A stretch of DNA of 64,000 nt from Spirochaetales bacterium. GTDB lineage: Bacteria; Spirochaetota; Spirochaetia; UBA9216. A program made the position numbers and the translations under genes. The notes below the pieces were generated by a model, which was given only the letters and a program-made list of their open reading frames with translations, was not told the origin of the DNA and searched no databases. Numbering within the stretch: the stretch's first letter is position 1; each line of letters begins with the position of its first letter. Positions 33,590 through 42,504 of the stretch are shown here, one piece after another. Location of the stretch: assembly GCA_016839055.1 (NCBI GenBank), contig JAEKNX010000012.1, positions 94,869 through 158,868 on the forward strand. Reading direction: 5' to 3'.

Positions 33590-34236
33590 AGTTGATACAA
33601 GTATTCTTAGCTGATGATCACACAATTGTACGCAGCGGCATCCGTTCGCTGCTTGAAGCCGAAGACGGAATCGAGGTAGTAGGCGAGGCGGAAGACGGGA
33701 GAGAGGCGGTTGAGAAAGTCAGGGAAATCCGTCCCGATGTCGTATTGATGGATATCGGTATGTCCGGTCTTAACGGCCTGGAAGCCACCATCCAAATCAA
33801 GCAAGCCTGTCCGAAGGTGAAAGTGCTCATCCTCAGCATGCACACAGACGAACAATATGTTCAGCATGCCCTTCAGGCGGGCGGGTCCGGGTATCTGGTC
33901 AAGCAGGCAGCGGAAGCAGAGCTGCTTGTGGCAATTAAAGCCGTCAATATGGGCAAGACTTATTTGAGCCCGGAAATCTCTAAAAACATCGTTGAGGGGT
34001 ATCTGCGCCATTCATCTGATGGGGAAGAGGATGATGAATATTCAATCCTGACGAGCCGTGAACGAGAGGTGCTTCAACTAGTGGCTGAAGGACAAACGAA
34101 TAAAGAGGTGGCTGTGCTGCTCGATATAAGCGTCAAGACTGTGGACGCCCACCGTACCCACATCATGAGCAAGCTTAGGGTTAAAAACTCAGCCGAGCTT
34201 GTTCTCCATGCGTCCCGAATGGGGCTTCTGAAGTAA
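33586..34236 (+). CDS. NarL/FixJ (LuxR-HTH) response regulator
   Basis: A 216-residue transcription factor. The receiver has the acidic pair LADDH, phospho-acceptor in VVLMDIGM (about residue 56), and the conserved Lys in YLVKQAAEAE. The GerE/LuxR helix-turn-helix is LTSREREVLQLVAEGQ, then NKEVAVLLDISVKTVDAHR (about 152-188). Its start codon overlaps the kinase stop (ATGA). Directly downstream is a dyad-bearing block repeated before another gene, a possible target of this regulator. Confidence 0.93.
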   Translation: MKLIQVFLADDHTIVRSGIRSLLEAEDGIEVVGEAEDGREAVEKVREIRPDVVLMDIGMSGLNGLEATIQIKQACPKVKVLILSMHTDEQYVQHALQAGGSGYLVKQAAEAELLVAIKAVNMGKTYLSPEISKNIVEGYLRHSSDGEEDDEYSILTSREREVLQLVAEGQTNKEVAVLLDISVKTVDAHRTHIMSKLRVKNSAELVLHASRMGLLK

Positions 34237-34242
34237 AAAACG

Positions 34243-34325
34243 CTCCAATAAGGTTTTTTAGCACTGCAAATAGGGTATTCACCCTATCGATTTTCCTTCT
34301 CTACACCCCCATACTTATAAAAATA
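34243..34325 (+). promoter_or_regulatory. Promoter-like block with dyad, copy 1
   Basis: An 83-bp block that recurs at 37749-37831 without gaps; the last 57 bases match at 46 positions. It contains the dyad ATAGGGTATTCACCCTAT (34270-34287) and, 23 bases on, CCCATACTTATAAAA, which could be a -10 region. The block ends 37 bases before the ATG of the next gene. The dyad position fits an activator site just upstream of the promoter. Confidence 0.55.
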
Positions 34326-34361
34326 TAGCAAGAAAACATGAAGAAGATTGGGAGGATTACC

Positions 34362-37300
34362 ATGACGGAAATCAACCTTTTGATCGTGGATGATGATCCG
34401 GGAACCTGCGAAACACTTTCAGATATTTTCAAGGAGAAAGGACATACTGTTACCATTGTCGGTACTGGAAAGGAAGCACTGGAGAAAACGAAGGAAGGTA
34501 ACTTCAATCTTGCTATCCTGGACATCAGGCTGCCCGACATGGAGGGAACTGATCTAATAGCCTTGTTGAAGGAATCCAATCCCGACATAGTAACAATCAT
34601 GATTTCGGGCTACGCCTTCATCGTCAAGCCTCTAGAGATAGACCGGGTGCTTGAAAGAGCAACCGAAGCGCTCGATATGCAGAGGCTCATCTGTGAGAAG
34701 CGGGAGGCGGAAAAGAATAATAATGCTATTCGGTCCCTTATGGACACCATTCCAGGTTTTGCATTTATTAAGGATAGAAACTTAGAATATATTGCTGCAA
34801 ATCACACTTTCTGTGATTTTTTAAAAATCCCGTATGACCAAATTGCAGGAAAGACAGATTATGATATTTTCCCGCCAGATTTGGCAGCAAAATTCATTGC
34901 TGAAGATACTAAGGTAATGAAGAGCAGGAAGCCATTTCTCGGTGAAGAAATCACGGGGGAAAAAATCTATAAGGACAAACGGATTATTGTTGCAACCAGA
35001 AAAGTTCCCTGGTTTGATGAAAAAGGAAAGGTAGGCGGGATATCTGGACTAGGGATCGATATTTCTGAACTGAAGGAAATTCAAAAAGAATTGGCCGAAA
35101 GCGAGAAAAAATTAAGAGAAGCACAGAAAATGGCTCATCTTGGATTCTGGAGTTGGAATGTCAAATCCGGTGAGGTTGAATGGTCAGATGAAGTATTTAG
35201 AATATTTGGCCTGGATCCGGACACGTTCACCCCGCAGATTGATTCAATACTAGCGTTGTCGCCATGGCCGGAGGATCATAATCGAAATACTGAATTAATC
35301 AACCAAGCTGTTGAATCGCATAGACCGGGACATTATGAGCAAAGGTTCCTCCGTCCTGATAATAGTATTGGCCACTATTACTCGACTTTTCAAGGCAAAT
35401 ATAATGAAAACAGTGAACTTGTATTGATTGTTGGTACGGTGCTTGATATCACCGAACGCAAGCAGGCGGAGGAGGAGATAAGAAAGAGCGAGGAACGGTT
35501 TAATCAGGTGGTCAATTGTGCTGGTGAATGGATATGGGAGATCGATGCCGAAGGCATGTACACCTATGTGAGTCCGGTCGTGGAAAATATGCTTGGCTAC
35601 ATACCGGATGAGGTTGTGGGCAAGAAACATTTTTATGATTTTTTCCGACCCGATGAGAAAAAGGAGCTGAAAAAGGCTGTATTCAATGTATTTAAAAGGA
35701 AAGAAACGATCTCCGGCTTAATGAATATAAACATCCACAAGGATGGCCATGAAGTAATCATCGAAACGAGCGCCCTGCCCATATTGGACGAAGATGGAAA
35801 GCTTTTGGGATATCGCGGCGCGGATAAAGACATTACTGAACGTAAACGAGTGGATGATAACTTGAGAAATTCAGAAGAAAGGTTGAAGGTTTTATTTGAT
35901 TACGCACCCGATGCATATTATCTAAACGACCTTAAAGGTAATTTTATTGATGGCAATATTGCTGCAGAAAAGTTGTTGGGTTATGATAAAAATGATTTAA
36001 TTGGAAAGAGTTTTCTAAAGTTAAATCTCTTATCTCCTAATCAAATATTAAAAGCAGCAAAATTATTATCTAAAAATTTAATGGGACAGAGTACAGGTCC
36101 CGACGAATTTGTTTTAAATAGAAAAGATAGATCAGAAGTTACTGTTGAAATAAGTACTCACCCCATAAAAATAAAAGACCATGCGGTTGTCTTGGGTATT
36201 GCAAGGGATATCACCGGGCGCAAGCGGGCTGAAGATGCTTTACGCGAAAGTGAATTGCGATTTAGGCAAGTATCGGAAAATGCAAGAGAATGGATTTGGG
36301 AAGTGGATGAAAAAGGTTTATTCACGTATGCAAATCCGATTGTTAAAAAAATATTGGGCTATGAAGCTGAAGAAATCATTGGTATTAAACATTTTTATGA
36401 TTTTTTTGATCCGGTAAATAAAGAAGAGATAAAACAGACAACACTTGGTATATTTGCCCATAAAGAAAATTTCAAAGATTTTATTAATTATAATATTCAT
36501 AAAGACGGCAGAGAAGTTATTCTTTCAACCAGCGGTGTACCCCTATTTGATAATAAAAAAAATCTTTTAGGTTATAGAGGCTTAAATGTTGATGTTACCG
36601 AGCAGAAGCGTGCGGAGGAAGCTCTGCTTGAAACTTACACAAGGCACTCTGCGATGATAGAGAATATTGGTGATGTAATTGCCATTATTGAGGCTGATGG
36701 AATAGTGAAATATCAAAGTCCAAATATTGAGAGAATGTTTGGATGGAAGCCGGAGAATCTTAGCGGTAAAAACGCTTTCGAATTTATACCTCCGGAAGAT
36801 GTTGAAAGGATGCAGAAAGAATTTATTAAAATACTCAAAAAAGAAAACACCTCGACAATTGAATACAGATTCAAATGTAAAGATGGCACTTATAAATGGA
36901 TAGAAGCTACTGCCGTTAACCGAATCAACGAGCCCGCGATAGGTGGTGTGCTGCTTAATTACCATGACATCACCGAGCGCAAGAATATAGAAAAAGAGAA
37001 ACTCACAATATTAGCACAGCTGCAGCATGTGCAAAAACTGGAATCCATCGGCACGTTTGCCAGCGGAGTGGCGCATGAGATAAATAATCCTCTTATGGGA
37101 ATGATAAATTATGCAGACATTATCCAGGATGGGGTAGAGGATGTTAAATTGAAGGAATATGCCGCGAGTGTAATGGATGAAGGAAAACGGATTGCAGAAA
37201 TTGTTCAGAAACTTCTCTTATTTTCTCAGCAAGATCAACAAAGTTATAGCTCTGCAAGTATCGCCGATATCATCAATGACAGCCACTCATTGACTGCAGC

Positions 37301-37730
37301 TGTGCTTCGGAAACACCAGATAACATTTATAAAGGACATTCCAGAGAATCTGCCGCTGGTTAAATGTAGAAGCCAACAGATCCAGCAGGTGATCTTGAAC
37401 CTTCTAACAAATGCGATCTTTGCCCTCAACTTGAAATACCCTGGATATCATGATGATAAGATTATTAAGATAATTGTGAAGCTAGTCATAAAGAATAATG
37501 TCCGTTGGCTCAGGACCACAGTCGAAGACCACGGAATTGGCATCGCTGATGACATTATTGATCGCATCTTCGATCCCTTCTTCTCTACAAAGGGGCGTAT
37601 TGAAGGCACCGGACTCGGTCTTTCTATCAGCTATGGAATAGTCAACGAACACCGGGGTGTCCTCTCTGTGGAAACAAAGTCAGGAGAATATACTCGATTT
37701 CATATTGATCTCAGAGTGGATGACGGATGA
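34362..37730 (+). CDS. Multi-PAS hybrid histidine kinase with truncated N-terminal receiver
   Basis: A 1122-residue cytoplasmic kinase. Order: receiver (residues 1-90), six PAS domains (approximately 120-235, 250-365, 375-495, 500-620, 630-755, 765-880), HisKA with SGVAHEINNPLMG (about 905) and HATPase (QQVILNLLTNA, DHGIGI, GTGLGLSISYG). The receiver has VDDD and ILDIRLP but runs from ISGYA straight into FIVKPLEID: about 15 residues of helix 4 and the start of strand 5 are missing. Repeated PAS phrases (HFYDFF, twice) show internal duplication. The ATG at 34362 follows GGGAGG; an ATG eight codons upstream has no site. Confidence 0.9.
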   Translation: MTEINLLIVDDDPGTCETLSDIFKEKGHTVTIVGTGKEALEKTKEGNFNLAILDIRLPDMEGTDLIALLKESNPDIVTIMISGYAFIVKPLEIDRVLERATEALDMQRLICEKREAEKNNNAIRSLMDTIPGFAFIKDRNLEYIAANHTFCDFLKIPYDQIAGKTDYDIFPPDLAAKFIAEDTKVMKSRKPFLGEEITGEKIYKDKRIIVATRKVPWFDEKGKVGGISGLGIDISELKEIQKELAESEKKLREAQKMAHLGFWSWNVKSGEVEWSDEVFRIFGLDPDTFTPQIDSILALSPWPEDHNRNTELINQAVESHRPGHYEQRFLRPDNSIGHYYSTFQGKYNENSELVLIVGTVLDITERKQAEEEIRKSEERFNQVVNCAGEWIWEIDAEGMYTYVSPVVENMLGYIPDEVVGKKHFYDFFRPDEKKELKKAVFNVFKRKETISGLMNINIHKDGHEVIIETSALPILDEDGKLLGYRGADKDITERKRVDDNLRNSEERLKVLFDYAPDAYYLNDLKGNFIDGNIAAEKLLGYDKNDLIGKSFLKLNLLSPNQILKAAKLLSKNLMGQSTGPDEFVLNRKDRSEVTVEISTHPIKIKDHAVVLGIARDITGRKRAEDALRESELRFRQVSENAREWIWEVDEKGLFTYANPIVKKILGYEAEEIIGIKHFYDFFDPVNKEEIKQTTLGIFAHKENFKDFINYNIHKDGREVILSTSGVPLFDNKKNLLGYRGLNVDVTEQKRAEEALLETYTRHSAMIENIGDVIAIIEADGIVKYQSPNIERMFGWKPENLSGKNAFEFIPPEDVERMQKEFIKILKKENTSTIEYRFKCKDGTYKWIEATAVNRINEPAIGGVLLNYHDITERKNIEKEKLTILAQLQHVQKLESIGTFASGVAHEINNPLMGMINYADIIQDGVEDVKLKEYAASVMDEGKRIAEIVQKLLLFSQQDQQSYSSASIADIINDSHSLTAAVLRKHQITFIKDIPENLPLVKCRSQQIQQVILNLLTNAIFALNLKYPGYHDDKIIKIIVKLVIKNNVRWLRTTVEDHGIGIADDIIDRIFDPFFSTKGRIEGTGLGLSISYGIVNEHRGVLSVETKSGEYTRFHIDLRVDDG

Positions 37731-37748
37731 TTGCAGGAGAAAAACTTA

Positions 37749-37831
37749 CTTCAATGAGGTATTTTATCACCGGTAATAGGGTATTTACCCAATCGTTTTT
37801 TCTTCATCACCACCCCATACTTATTAAAAGA
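37749..37831 (+). promoter_or_regulatory. Promoter-like block with dyad, copy 2
   Basis: Second copy of the block at 34243-34325. The dyad reads ATAGGGTATTTACCCAAT (37776-37793), and CCCATACTTATTAAAA follows. It ends 36 bases before the GTG start of the next gene, almost the same distance as in copy 1, which argues for a promoter function. Confidence 0.55.
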
Positions 37832-37866
37832 CCTATTTGAAATCTAACGGGCGAAGAGGAGTCCTC

Positions 37867-38268
37867 GTGGATGTTGATCAAAAAATAAGGATATTGGTTG
37901 TCGATGACAACGCCATGTTCAGGCAGGTACTCATAGATTTCCTGGGCAGCCAGGGTGACATGGAAGTGATTGGAGAGGCCTGCGATGGAGAAGAGGCAGT
38001 GAGAAAGGTCATCGAGTTACGGCCTGAGGTTGTGACGATGGATGTGAGAATGCCGGTCATGAACGGGCTTACCGCCCTCCGCGCTTTCAAGGCCCTGCCG
38101 TCATCGCCGAAGGTTATCATCCTGACAGGATTCGACACCATCGAGTACAGGGAAGCCGCCAGGGTCGCAGGTGCGTCAGACTTTGTAGGAAAGGCTGCTA
38201 TAGCAAAAGATCTTGTTCCCGCGATCAAAGAAAAATCGAAAAATGGAGAACCATATGGAGACGACTAA
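37867..38268 (+). CDS. Single-domain response regulator (CheY/CheB-receiver type)
   Basis: A 133-residue stand-alone receiver. Seen: VVDDNAMFRQ, phospho-acceptor in VTMDVRMPVMNG (about residue 58), threonine in ILTGFD, and Lys in FVGKAAIAKDL. No output domain, so it works by binding a partner or as a phosphate sink. GTG at 37867 has GAGGAG five bases upstream; the in-frame TTG upstream lacks one. It overlaps the first CheW gene by 14 bases and opens the chemosensory operon. Confidence 0.88.
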   Translation: MDVDQKIRILVVDDNAMFRQVLIDFLGSQGDMEVIGEACDGEEAVRKVIELRPEVVTMDVRMPVMNGLTALRAFKALPSSPKVIILTGFDTIEYREAARVAGASDFVGKAAIAKDLVPAIKEKSKNGEPYGDD

Positions 38269-38716
38269 GCAAATACGCGAAGAGCTCGTTCTTATTTACA
38301 CCATAGACGGGTTATCGTTTGGACTTCCCCTGAGCAGCGTGGAACGCATTGTAAGGTCGGTTACGGTAACACCTTTGCCTGATGCGCCGAACACGATCCT
38401 GGGCGTGATTATTGTGCAGGGTCGTATTATTCCTGTGGTAAACATGCGGTTGAAATTACGGCTGAGGAGCAGAGCAGTTTCCATAAAGGACAAGTTCATT
38501 ATTGCAGGCACTGGGAATCTCATGGTGGTATTGGTGGCAGACGAGGTCGAGGGAGTCGTTAAGCGTCCCTTGGAGAAGGTCGCCACTGGTGAAGAAGCCG
38601 ACGCGTGGATGAAAAGCCTGGAGGGTATAGTCAAGCTCGATGACGTTCCGGTTCCGATTCACAATCTTGATTGCTTCCTGTCGGAGGAAGCCGTGAGCTA
38701 TAGTGATGCAGACTAA
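38255..38716 (+). CDS. cheW: CheW-like coupling protein (WspB-like)
   Basis: A 153-residue CheW-domain protein linking receptors to CheA. It shows EELVLIYTIDGLSFGLPLSSVERI, then PNTILGVIIVQGRIIPVVNMR (about residues 45-65), and the second barrel ending GIVKLDDVPVPIHNLD. ATG at 38255 is chosen for GGAG seven bases upstream. It overlaps the CheR gene. With CheR-TPR, a longer second CheW, MCP, CheA-REC and CheB in this order it corresponds to WspB of the Wsp cluster. Confidence 0.88.
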   Translation: METTKQIREELVLIYTIDGLSFGLPLSSVERIVRSVTVTPLPDAPNTILGVIIVQGRIIPVVNMRLKLRLRSRAVSIKDKFIIAGTGNLMVVLVADEVEGVVKRPLEKVATGEEADAWMKSLEGIVKLDDVPVPIHNLDCFLSEEAVSYSDAD

Positions 38717-40214
38717 GTATGATCGTGAAATGACCGATGTCGACAGGCCTATACCTGAGACCTCTCTTAGCGCCTTTAGTTCATTTATATCGGGCGGTAT
38801 GGGCCTTCACTTTCCCCTTGAGCGATTTGGCGACCTCACGCGCGGCCTGCGGTCTGCGGCAAAGGAGTTCGGTTTCGAAGATTCGGAGGCCTGTATTCAA
38901 TGGCTTATGTCCTCACCCTTGAGTGAACGGCAGATCGAAACCCTGGCCAGCTATCTGACGGTTGGAGAAACCTATTTTTTTCGGGACAAAGCCGGTCTCG
39001 ACATATTCGAACAACGAATTCTCCCGGAACTGATCGAATCACGGCGGATGAACAGCAGGCATCTGAAAATTTGGAGCGCCGGTTGTGCTACGGGGGAAGA
39101 AGCCTACACCCTGGCGATATTAATCAACACCATGATCCGCGATTCGAGTGAATGGAAGATAGACATCATAGGAACGGATATAAATTCGGTATTTTTGCAA
39201 AAAGCGTCTCAGGGAGATTACGGAAAGTGGTCATTCAGGGGCGTTTCTGATTGGATAAAAGAAAGATATTTCACCGCCTCAGACGGGGGGAAGCTCAGGA
39301 TCGATGAGCATATCAAAGAAATGGTGAGTTTTCAGTACCTCAACCTGGCGGAGGACTCCTTTCCTGCTTTTATGAACAATATACACGGGATGGACGTCAT
39401 ATTCTGCCGCAATGTTCTCCTCTATTTCAATGAAGAACAGGCCGTGAGGGTGGTAAACGGACTGTACCGCTCCCTTGCCGACGGCGGTTGGCTGGTTGTC
39501 GGACCTTGCGATCTGTTGCATGTAACATCTCTTGGAATTATTCCAGTGGATTTTGAAAGTCCAAACTTGTACAGAAAGGGTTTTCCGGAGCCTCTTCTCC
39601 CTACCTTGCCGCCCGCGAGAACGCCGCCATCTGAATCTGAATTAAAACCTCATCCTGCGCCTAAGCCCGTTACACAAATCCCAAAAGCACCGACTGCACG
39701 AAGTGGATATGGAGAAGCCCTTATTTTATATCAGGCCGGCCAATACGACGCGGCGGCGGGCATGCTTATGGAAGCGCTATCCACTGGACCGGATACCGGG
39801 CCGGCCCAAGAGAGAGCGAAGAAGATGATGCTTCTCGCCCGCTCTCGTGCCAATCAGGGAAACCTCACCGAAGCGCTCATCTGGTGCGAGAGGATGATTG
39901 CCGCCGATCATCTCAGTACGGCCGGCTATTATCTGCGTTCATGCATACTCCTGGAAGAAGGACGGACGGAGGATGCGGCCGGGGCTATTAGGCAGGCCAT
40001 TTTTCTCGACCCGGATTTTATATTGGGACACTTTGTTATGGGGAATATAGCCTTCGCCCGGGGAGCTCGGGTGAAGGCTGGGAAAAGTTTCCGCCATACA
40101 CTCCGGCTGCTCAGCCGCTGCCCGGAAGACCTGGTTCTTTCCGAGTCTGAAGGAATAACTGCCGGCAGGCTTAAGAAAATAATCGAGATTGCCGCAGAAA
40201 GGAAAATAGTGTGA
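38706..40214 (+). CDS. cheR: CheR-type chemoreceptor methyltransferase with TPR repeats (WspC-like)
   Basis: A 502-residue protein. The N-terminal helical subdomain and SAM-dependent methyltransferase are clear: ETYFFRDKAGLDIF, SAGCATGEEAYTLAI (SAM loop, about residues 118-132), IIGTDINSVFL, FCRNVLLYF and GGWLVVGPCD (residues up to about 280). A Pro-rich linker follows (TLPPARTPPSE), then about four TPR-like helices (ALILYQAGQYDAAAG, EDAAGAIRQAIFLDPD). CheR proteins with C-terminal TPRs are typical of Wsp/ACF systems. Start by ATG 38706 overlapping the CheW stop; a GTG one codon upstream is possible. Confidence 0.9.
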   Translation: MQTKYDREMTDVDRPIPETSLSAFSSFISGGMGLHFPLERFGDLTRGLRSAAKEFGFEDSEACIQWLMSSPLSERQIETLASYLTVGETYFFRDKAGLDIFEQRILPELIESRRMNSRHLKIWSAGCATGEEAYTLAILINTMIRDSSEWKIDIIGTDINSVFLQKASQGDYGKWSFRGVSDWIKERYFTASDGGKLRIDEHIKEMVSFQYLNLAEDSFPAFMNNIHGMDVIFCRNVLLYFNEEQAVRVVNGLYRSLADGGWLVVGPCDLLHVTSLGIIPVDFESPNLYRKGFPEPLLPTLPPARTPPSESELKPHPAPKPVTQIPKAPTARSGYGEALILYQAGQYDAAAGMLMEALSTGPDTGPAQERAKKMMLLARSRANQGNLTEALIWCERMIAADHLSTAGYYLRSCILLEEGRTEDAAGAIRQAIFLDPDFILGHFVMGNIAFARGARVKAGKSFRHTLRLLSRCPEDLVLSESEGITAGRLKKIIEIAAERKIV

Positions 40215-40837
40215 ACGATAATAGAGACGAAACTTTCCTGTCAGAATCCCGGCTCGAGGAATTACGCCGCCGCCTGGAGGCCAGCAGGACAACCATCGAG
40301 GAGGGCATCGACCTGACGGAAGAGGAGAAGGAAAGGATACTAAAAGGCCGGGCAAAGGACCTGGCAAAAGAGACCGCTGGTGAAGAAGGAGCGGATACAC
40401 GGATATGGGTTGTTGAGTTTGTCTTAGCGAAGGAAAGATACGGGATAGAGCCGGACTTTGTCCGCGATGTCTTCCCGGTAAAGATACTTACACCGCTGCC
40501 GGGCACCCCGGCCTTCGTGCTCGGTATCACGAATATGAGGGGCGAAATCCTGTCGGTAATTGATCTTAAGCGATTTTTCGACATCCCGGATGTCGGAATT
40601 GGCGACCGCGCTAAGGTTCTCGTTCTTGAATCGGAAACTATGGTGTTCGGTTTCCTGGTCGACTCAGTGATTGGCACCCGGTCGATACCACTGGACTCGA
40701 TTCAACCAGCGCTGCCGACTCTTACCGAAATACGCAGGAAGTATCTGAAAGGCGTCACCAATGACCGGATGGCCGTACTGGACGGTGAGGCCATACTCGG
40801 TGATGAAACCCTCATCGTAAACCAGGGTGTACATTGA
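40211..40837 (+). CDS. Long CheW-like coupling protein with N-terminal helix (WspD-like)
   Basis: A 208-residue CheW with an extra 65-residue charged, helical N-terminus (RLEELRRRLEASRTTIEEG; ILKGRAKDLAKE) before the CheW barrel (IWVVEFVLAKERYGIEPDFV, LPGTPAFVLGITNMRGEIL, FGFLVDSVIGTR). This RARxLA-type extension is what distinguishes WspD from simple CheW. It starts at GTG in a GTGA overlap with CheR and is 28 bases before the MCP gene. Confidence 0.87.
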   Translation: MNDNRDETFLSESRLEELRRRLEASRTTIEEGIDLTEEEKERILKGRAKDLAKETAGEEGADTRIWVVEFVLAKERYGIEPDFVRDVFPVKILTPLPGTPAFVLGITNMRGEILSVIDLKRFFDIPDVGIGDRAKVLVLESETMVFGFLVDSVIGTRSIPLDSIQPALPTLTEIRRKYLKGVTNDRMAVLDGEAILGDETLIVNQGVH

Positions 40838-40865
40838 TGCGCTCATACAGAAAGGAGAAGTTATT

Positions 40866-42485
40866 ATGAAAATAGGAACTAAGATCACAGGCGGTTACGG
40901 AGTTCTCCTTATGCTGATGCTGATTATCGGAGTTGTTGTCTTTTCCGGAATCAGCCGGATCAGCGCTGCAACCGAGGTCAACAGGAAAATAATTTCCGAG
41001 CAGTTACTTCTTTTCGATTTACGCTTATTTGTATTCAAAAAGGATAAAATAATCGCGGATACTATAATTAATCGGAATCTCGCCGACCAAGAATCCGCAT
41101 ACGATGCAGTCCGGCTTTCAATGAAATCAATAGATAATGAGGCTGATTTACTCATGGACAATACTGAAGAAGTTGCATGGATGAAAGAGTTCGATGAAGC
41201 CAATGCAAATCTGGACGCCTTGTACGTCAACAGTATCGTGCCAGTAGTGGAGAATGGAAATCGGGACAACTTAAGTGATCTGTATGAACAGGAAAAACTT
41301 CTTATAACTATCATGCTGGACAGAACTACCCAATTCGTGGACGCTCTGCACGTTGATGCTGAAAACTCGAGGGCTGAGCTACACAATACAAGCGGGCAGG
41401 TCCTGATGATTACAATAATATTGATTATAATCGCGGTTCTTGTCGGTATAGTTGTCTCGATTCTGATAACCCGCAGTGTTGTCCGGCCCTTGAGAGCCGC
41501 AGTAACTGCGGCCCGCAAGATCGAAGTAGGCGACCTCTCGCTGAACCTCTCGGAATTGAATCGGCAGGACGAGACGGGCGACCTCTTGAGGTCTTTTGCT
41601 CAAATGAGTGAATCTTTGCAGAAACAGATGAGTGAAATCGCTGAGGCTGCAAACGTGCTGGCATCAACTTCTAACGAGATTCTTGCACTCTCCTCACAGC
41701 TAGTAGCTTCATCTACCGAATCATCCACTGCCCTGATGCAGACCACCACGACCGTGGAAGAGATTAAGCAAACCTCCCAGAGCGCGAATGAGAAAGCGAA
41801 GAAGATCTCCGCTGACTTTCAGAAGACGGCGGAGATTTCCCAGGAGGGCGAGCGGGCGGCCGAGGAAACCGTTGAAGGGATGAACCTCATCAAGGGACAG
41901 ATGGAGAACATCGCGGAGAGTATCGTACGCTTAAGTGAACAAAGCCAGACGATCGGCGAAATTATCGGCAGCGTCGACGACATCGCCGAACAGTCCAATC
42001 TCCTGGCTGTCAACGCTGCGATAGAAGCGGCGAAGGCGGGAGAGCAGGGCAGGGGGTTCGCCGTTGTAGCCGGAGAGATCAAGACCCTTTCCGAGCAGTC
42101 CAAACGTGCCACCGCTCAGGTGCGGAGCGTTCTGAATGACATTCAGAAGGCGACCAGCAACGCGGTGATGGTGACCGAAGAAGGCAGCAAGACCGTCGAC
42201 GCGGGTGCCGGGCAGACTTCGAAGGCCGGAGAAGCGATACGCCTGTTGGCGGACAGTGTTTTGAAATCATCTCAAGCGGCTATACAGATTGCCGCCTCCG
42301 GCCAGGAGCAGCAGGCGGGGATGCAGCAGATAGCACAGGCCATGCAGGACATCAGGACTGCGAGTGAGCAGAACCTGAGCGGAACGAAACAGCTCGAGGA
42401 GGCGTCTCACAACCTGAGTGACCTGGGCACAAAACTCAAAGAAATGACGGGGCGGTACAAGATCTCACTGGTCGCGAAAGCATGA
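40866..42485 (+). CDS. Methyl-accepting chemotaxis protein with four-helix-bundle sensor (WspA-like)
   Basis: A 539-residue receptor. Two membrane segments (about residues 11-30 and 180-203) flank a 150-residue periplasmic four-helix-bundle sensor. HAMP follows (ITRSVVRPLRAAVTAARKI), then the long coiled-coil signalling domain with the hairpin tip DDIAEQSNLLAVNAAIEAAKAGE (residue about 370; canonical E...R...G). Trp and typical Q/E methylation positions occur in the flanking helices. ATG at 40866 is preceded by AAAGGAGAAGTTATT. No C-terminal CheR-binding pentapeptide is seen. Confidence 0.93.
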   Translation: MKIGTKITGGYGVLLMLMLIIGVVVFSGISRISAATEVNRKIISEQLLLFDLRLFVFKKDKIIADTIINRNLADQESAYDAVRLSMKSIDNEADLLMDNTEEVAWMKEFDEANANLDALYVNSIVPVVENGNRDNLSDLYEQEKLLITIMLDRTTQFVDALHVDAENSRAELHNTSGQVLMITIILIIIAVLVGIVVSILITRSVVRPLRAAVTAARKIEVGDLSLNLSELNRQDETGDLLRSFAQMSESLQKQMSEIAEAANVLASTSNEILALSSQLVASSTESSTALMQTTTTVEEIKQTSQSANEKAKKISADFQKTAEISQEGERAAEETVEGMNLIKGQMENIAESIVRLSEQSQTIGEIIGSVDDIAEQSNLLAVNAAIEAAKAGEQGRGFAVVAGEIKTLSEQSKRATAQVRSVLNDIQKATSNAVMVTEEGSKTVDAGAGQTSKAGEAIRLLADSVLKSSQAAIQIAASGQEQQAGMQQIAQAMQDIRTASEQNLSGTKQLEEASHNLSDLGTKLKEMTGRYKISLVAKA

Positions 42486-42504
42486 ATATAGCGGGGCTGC
42501 TTAA

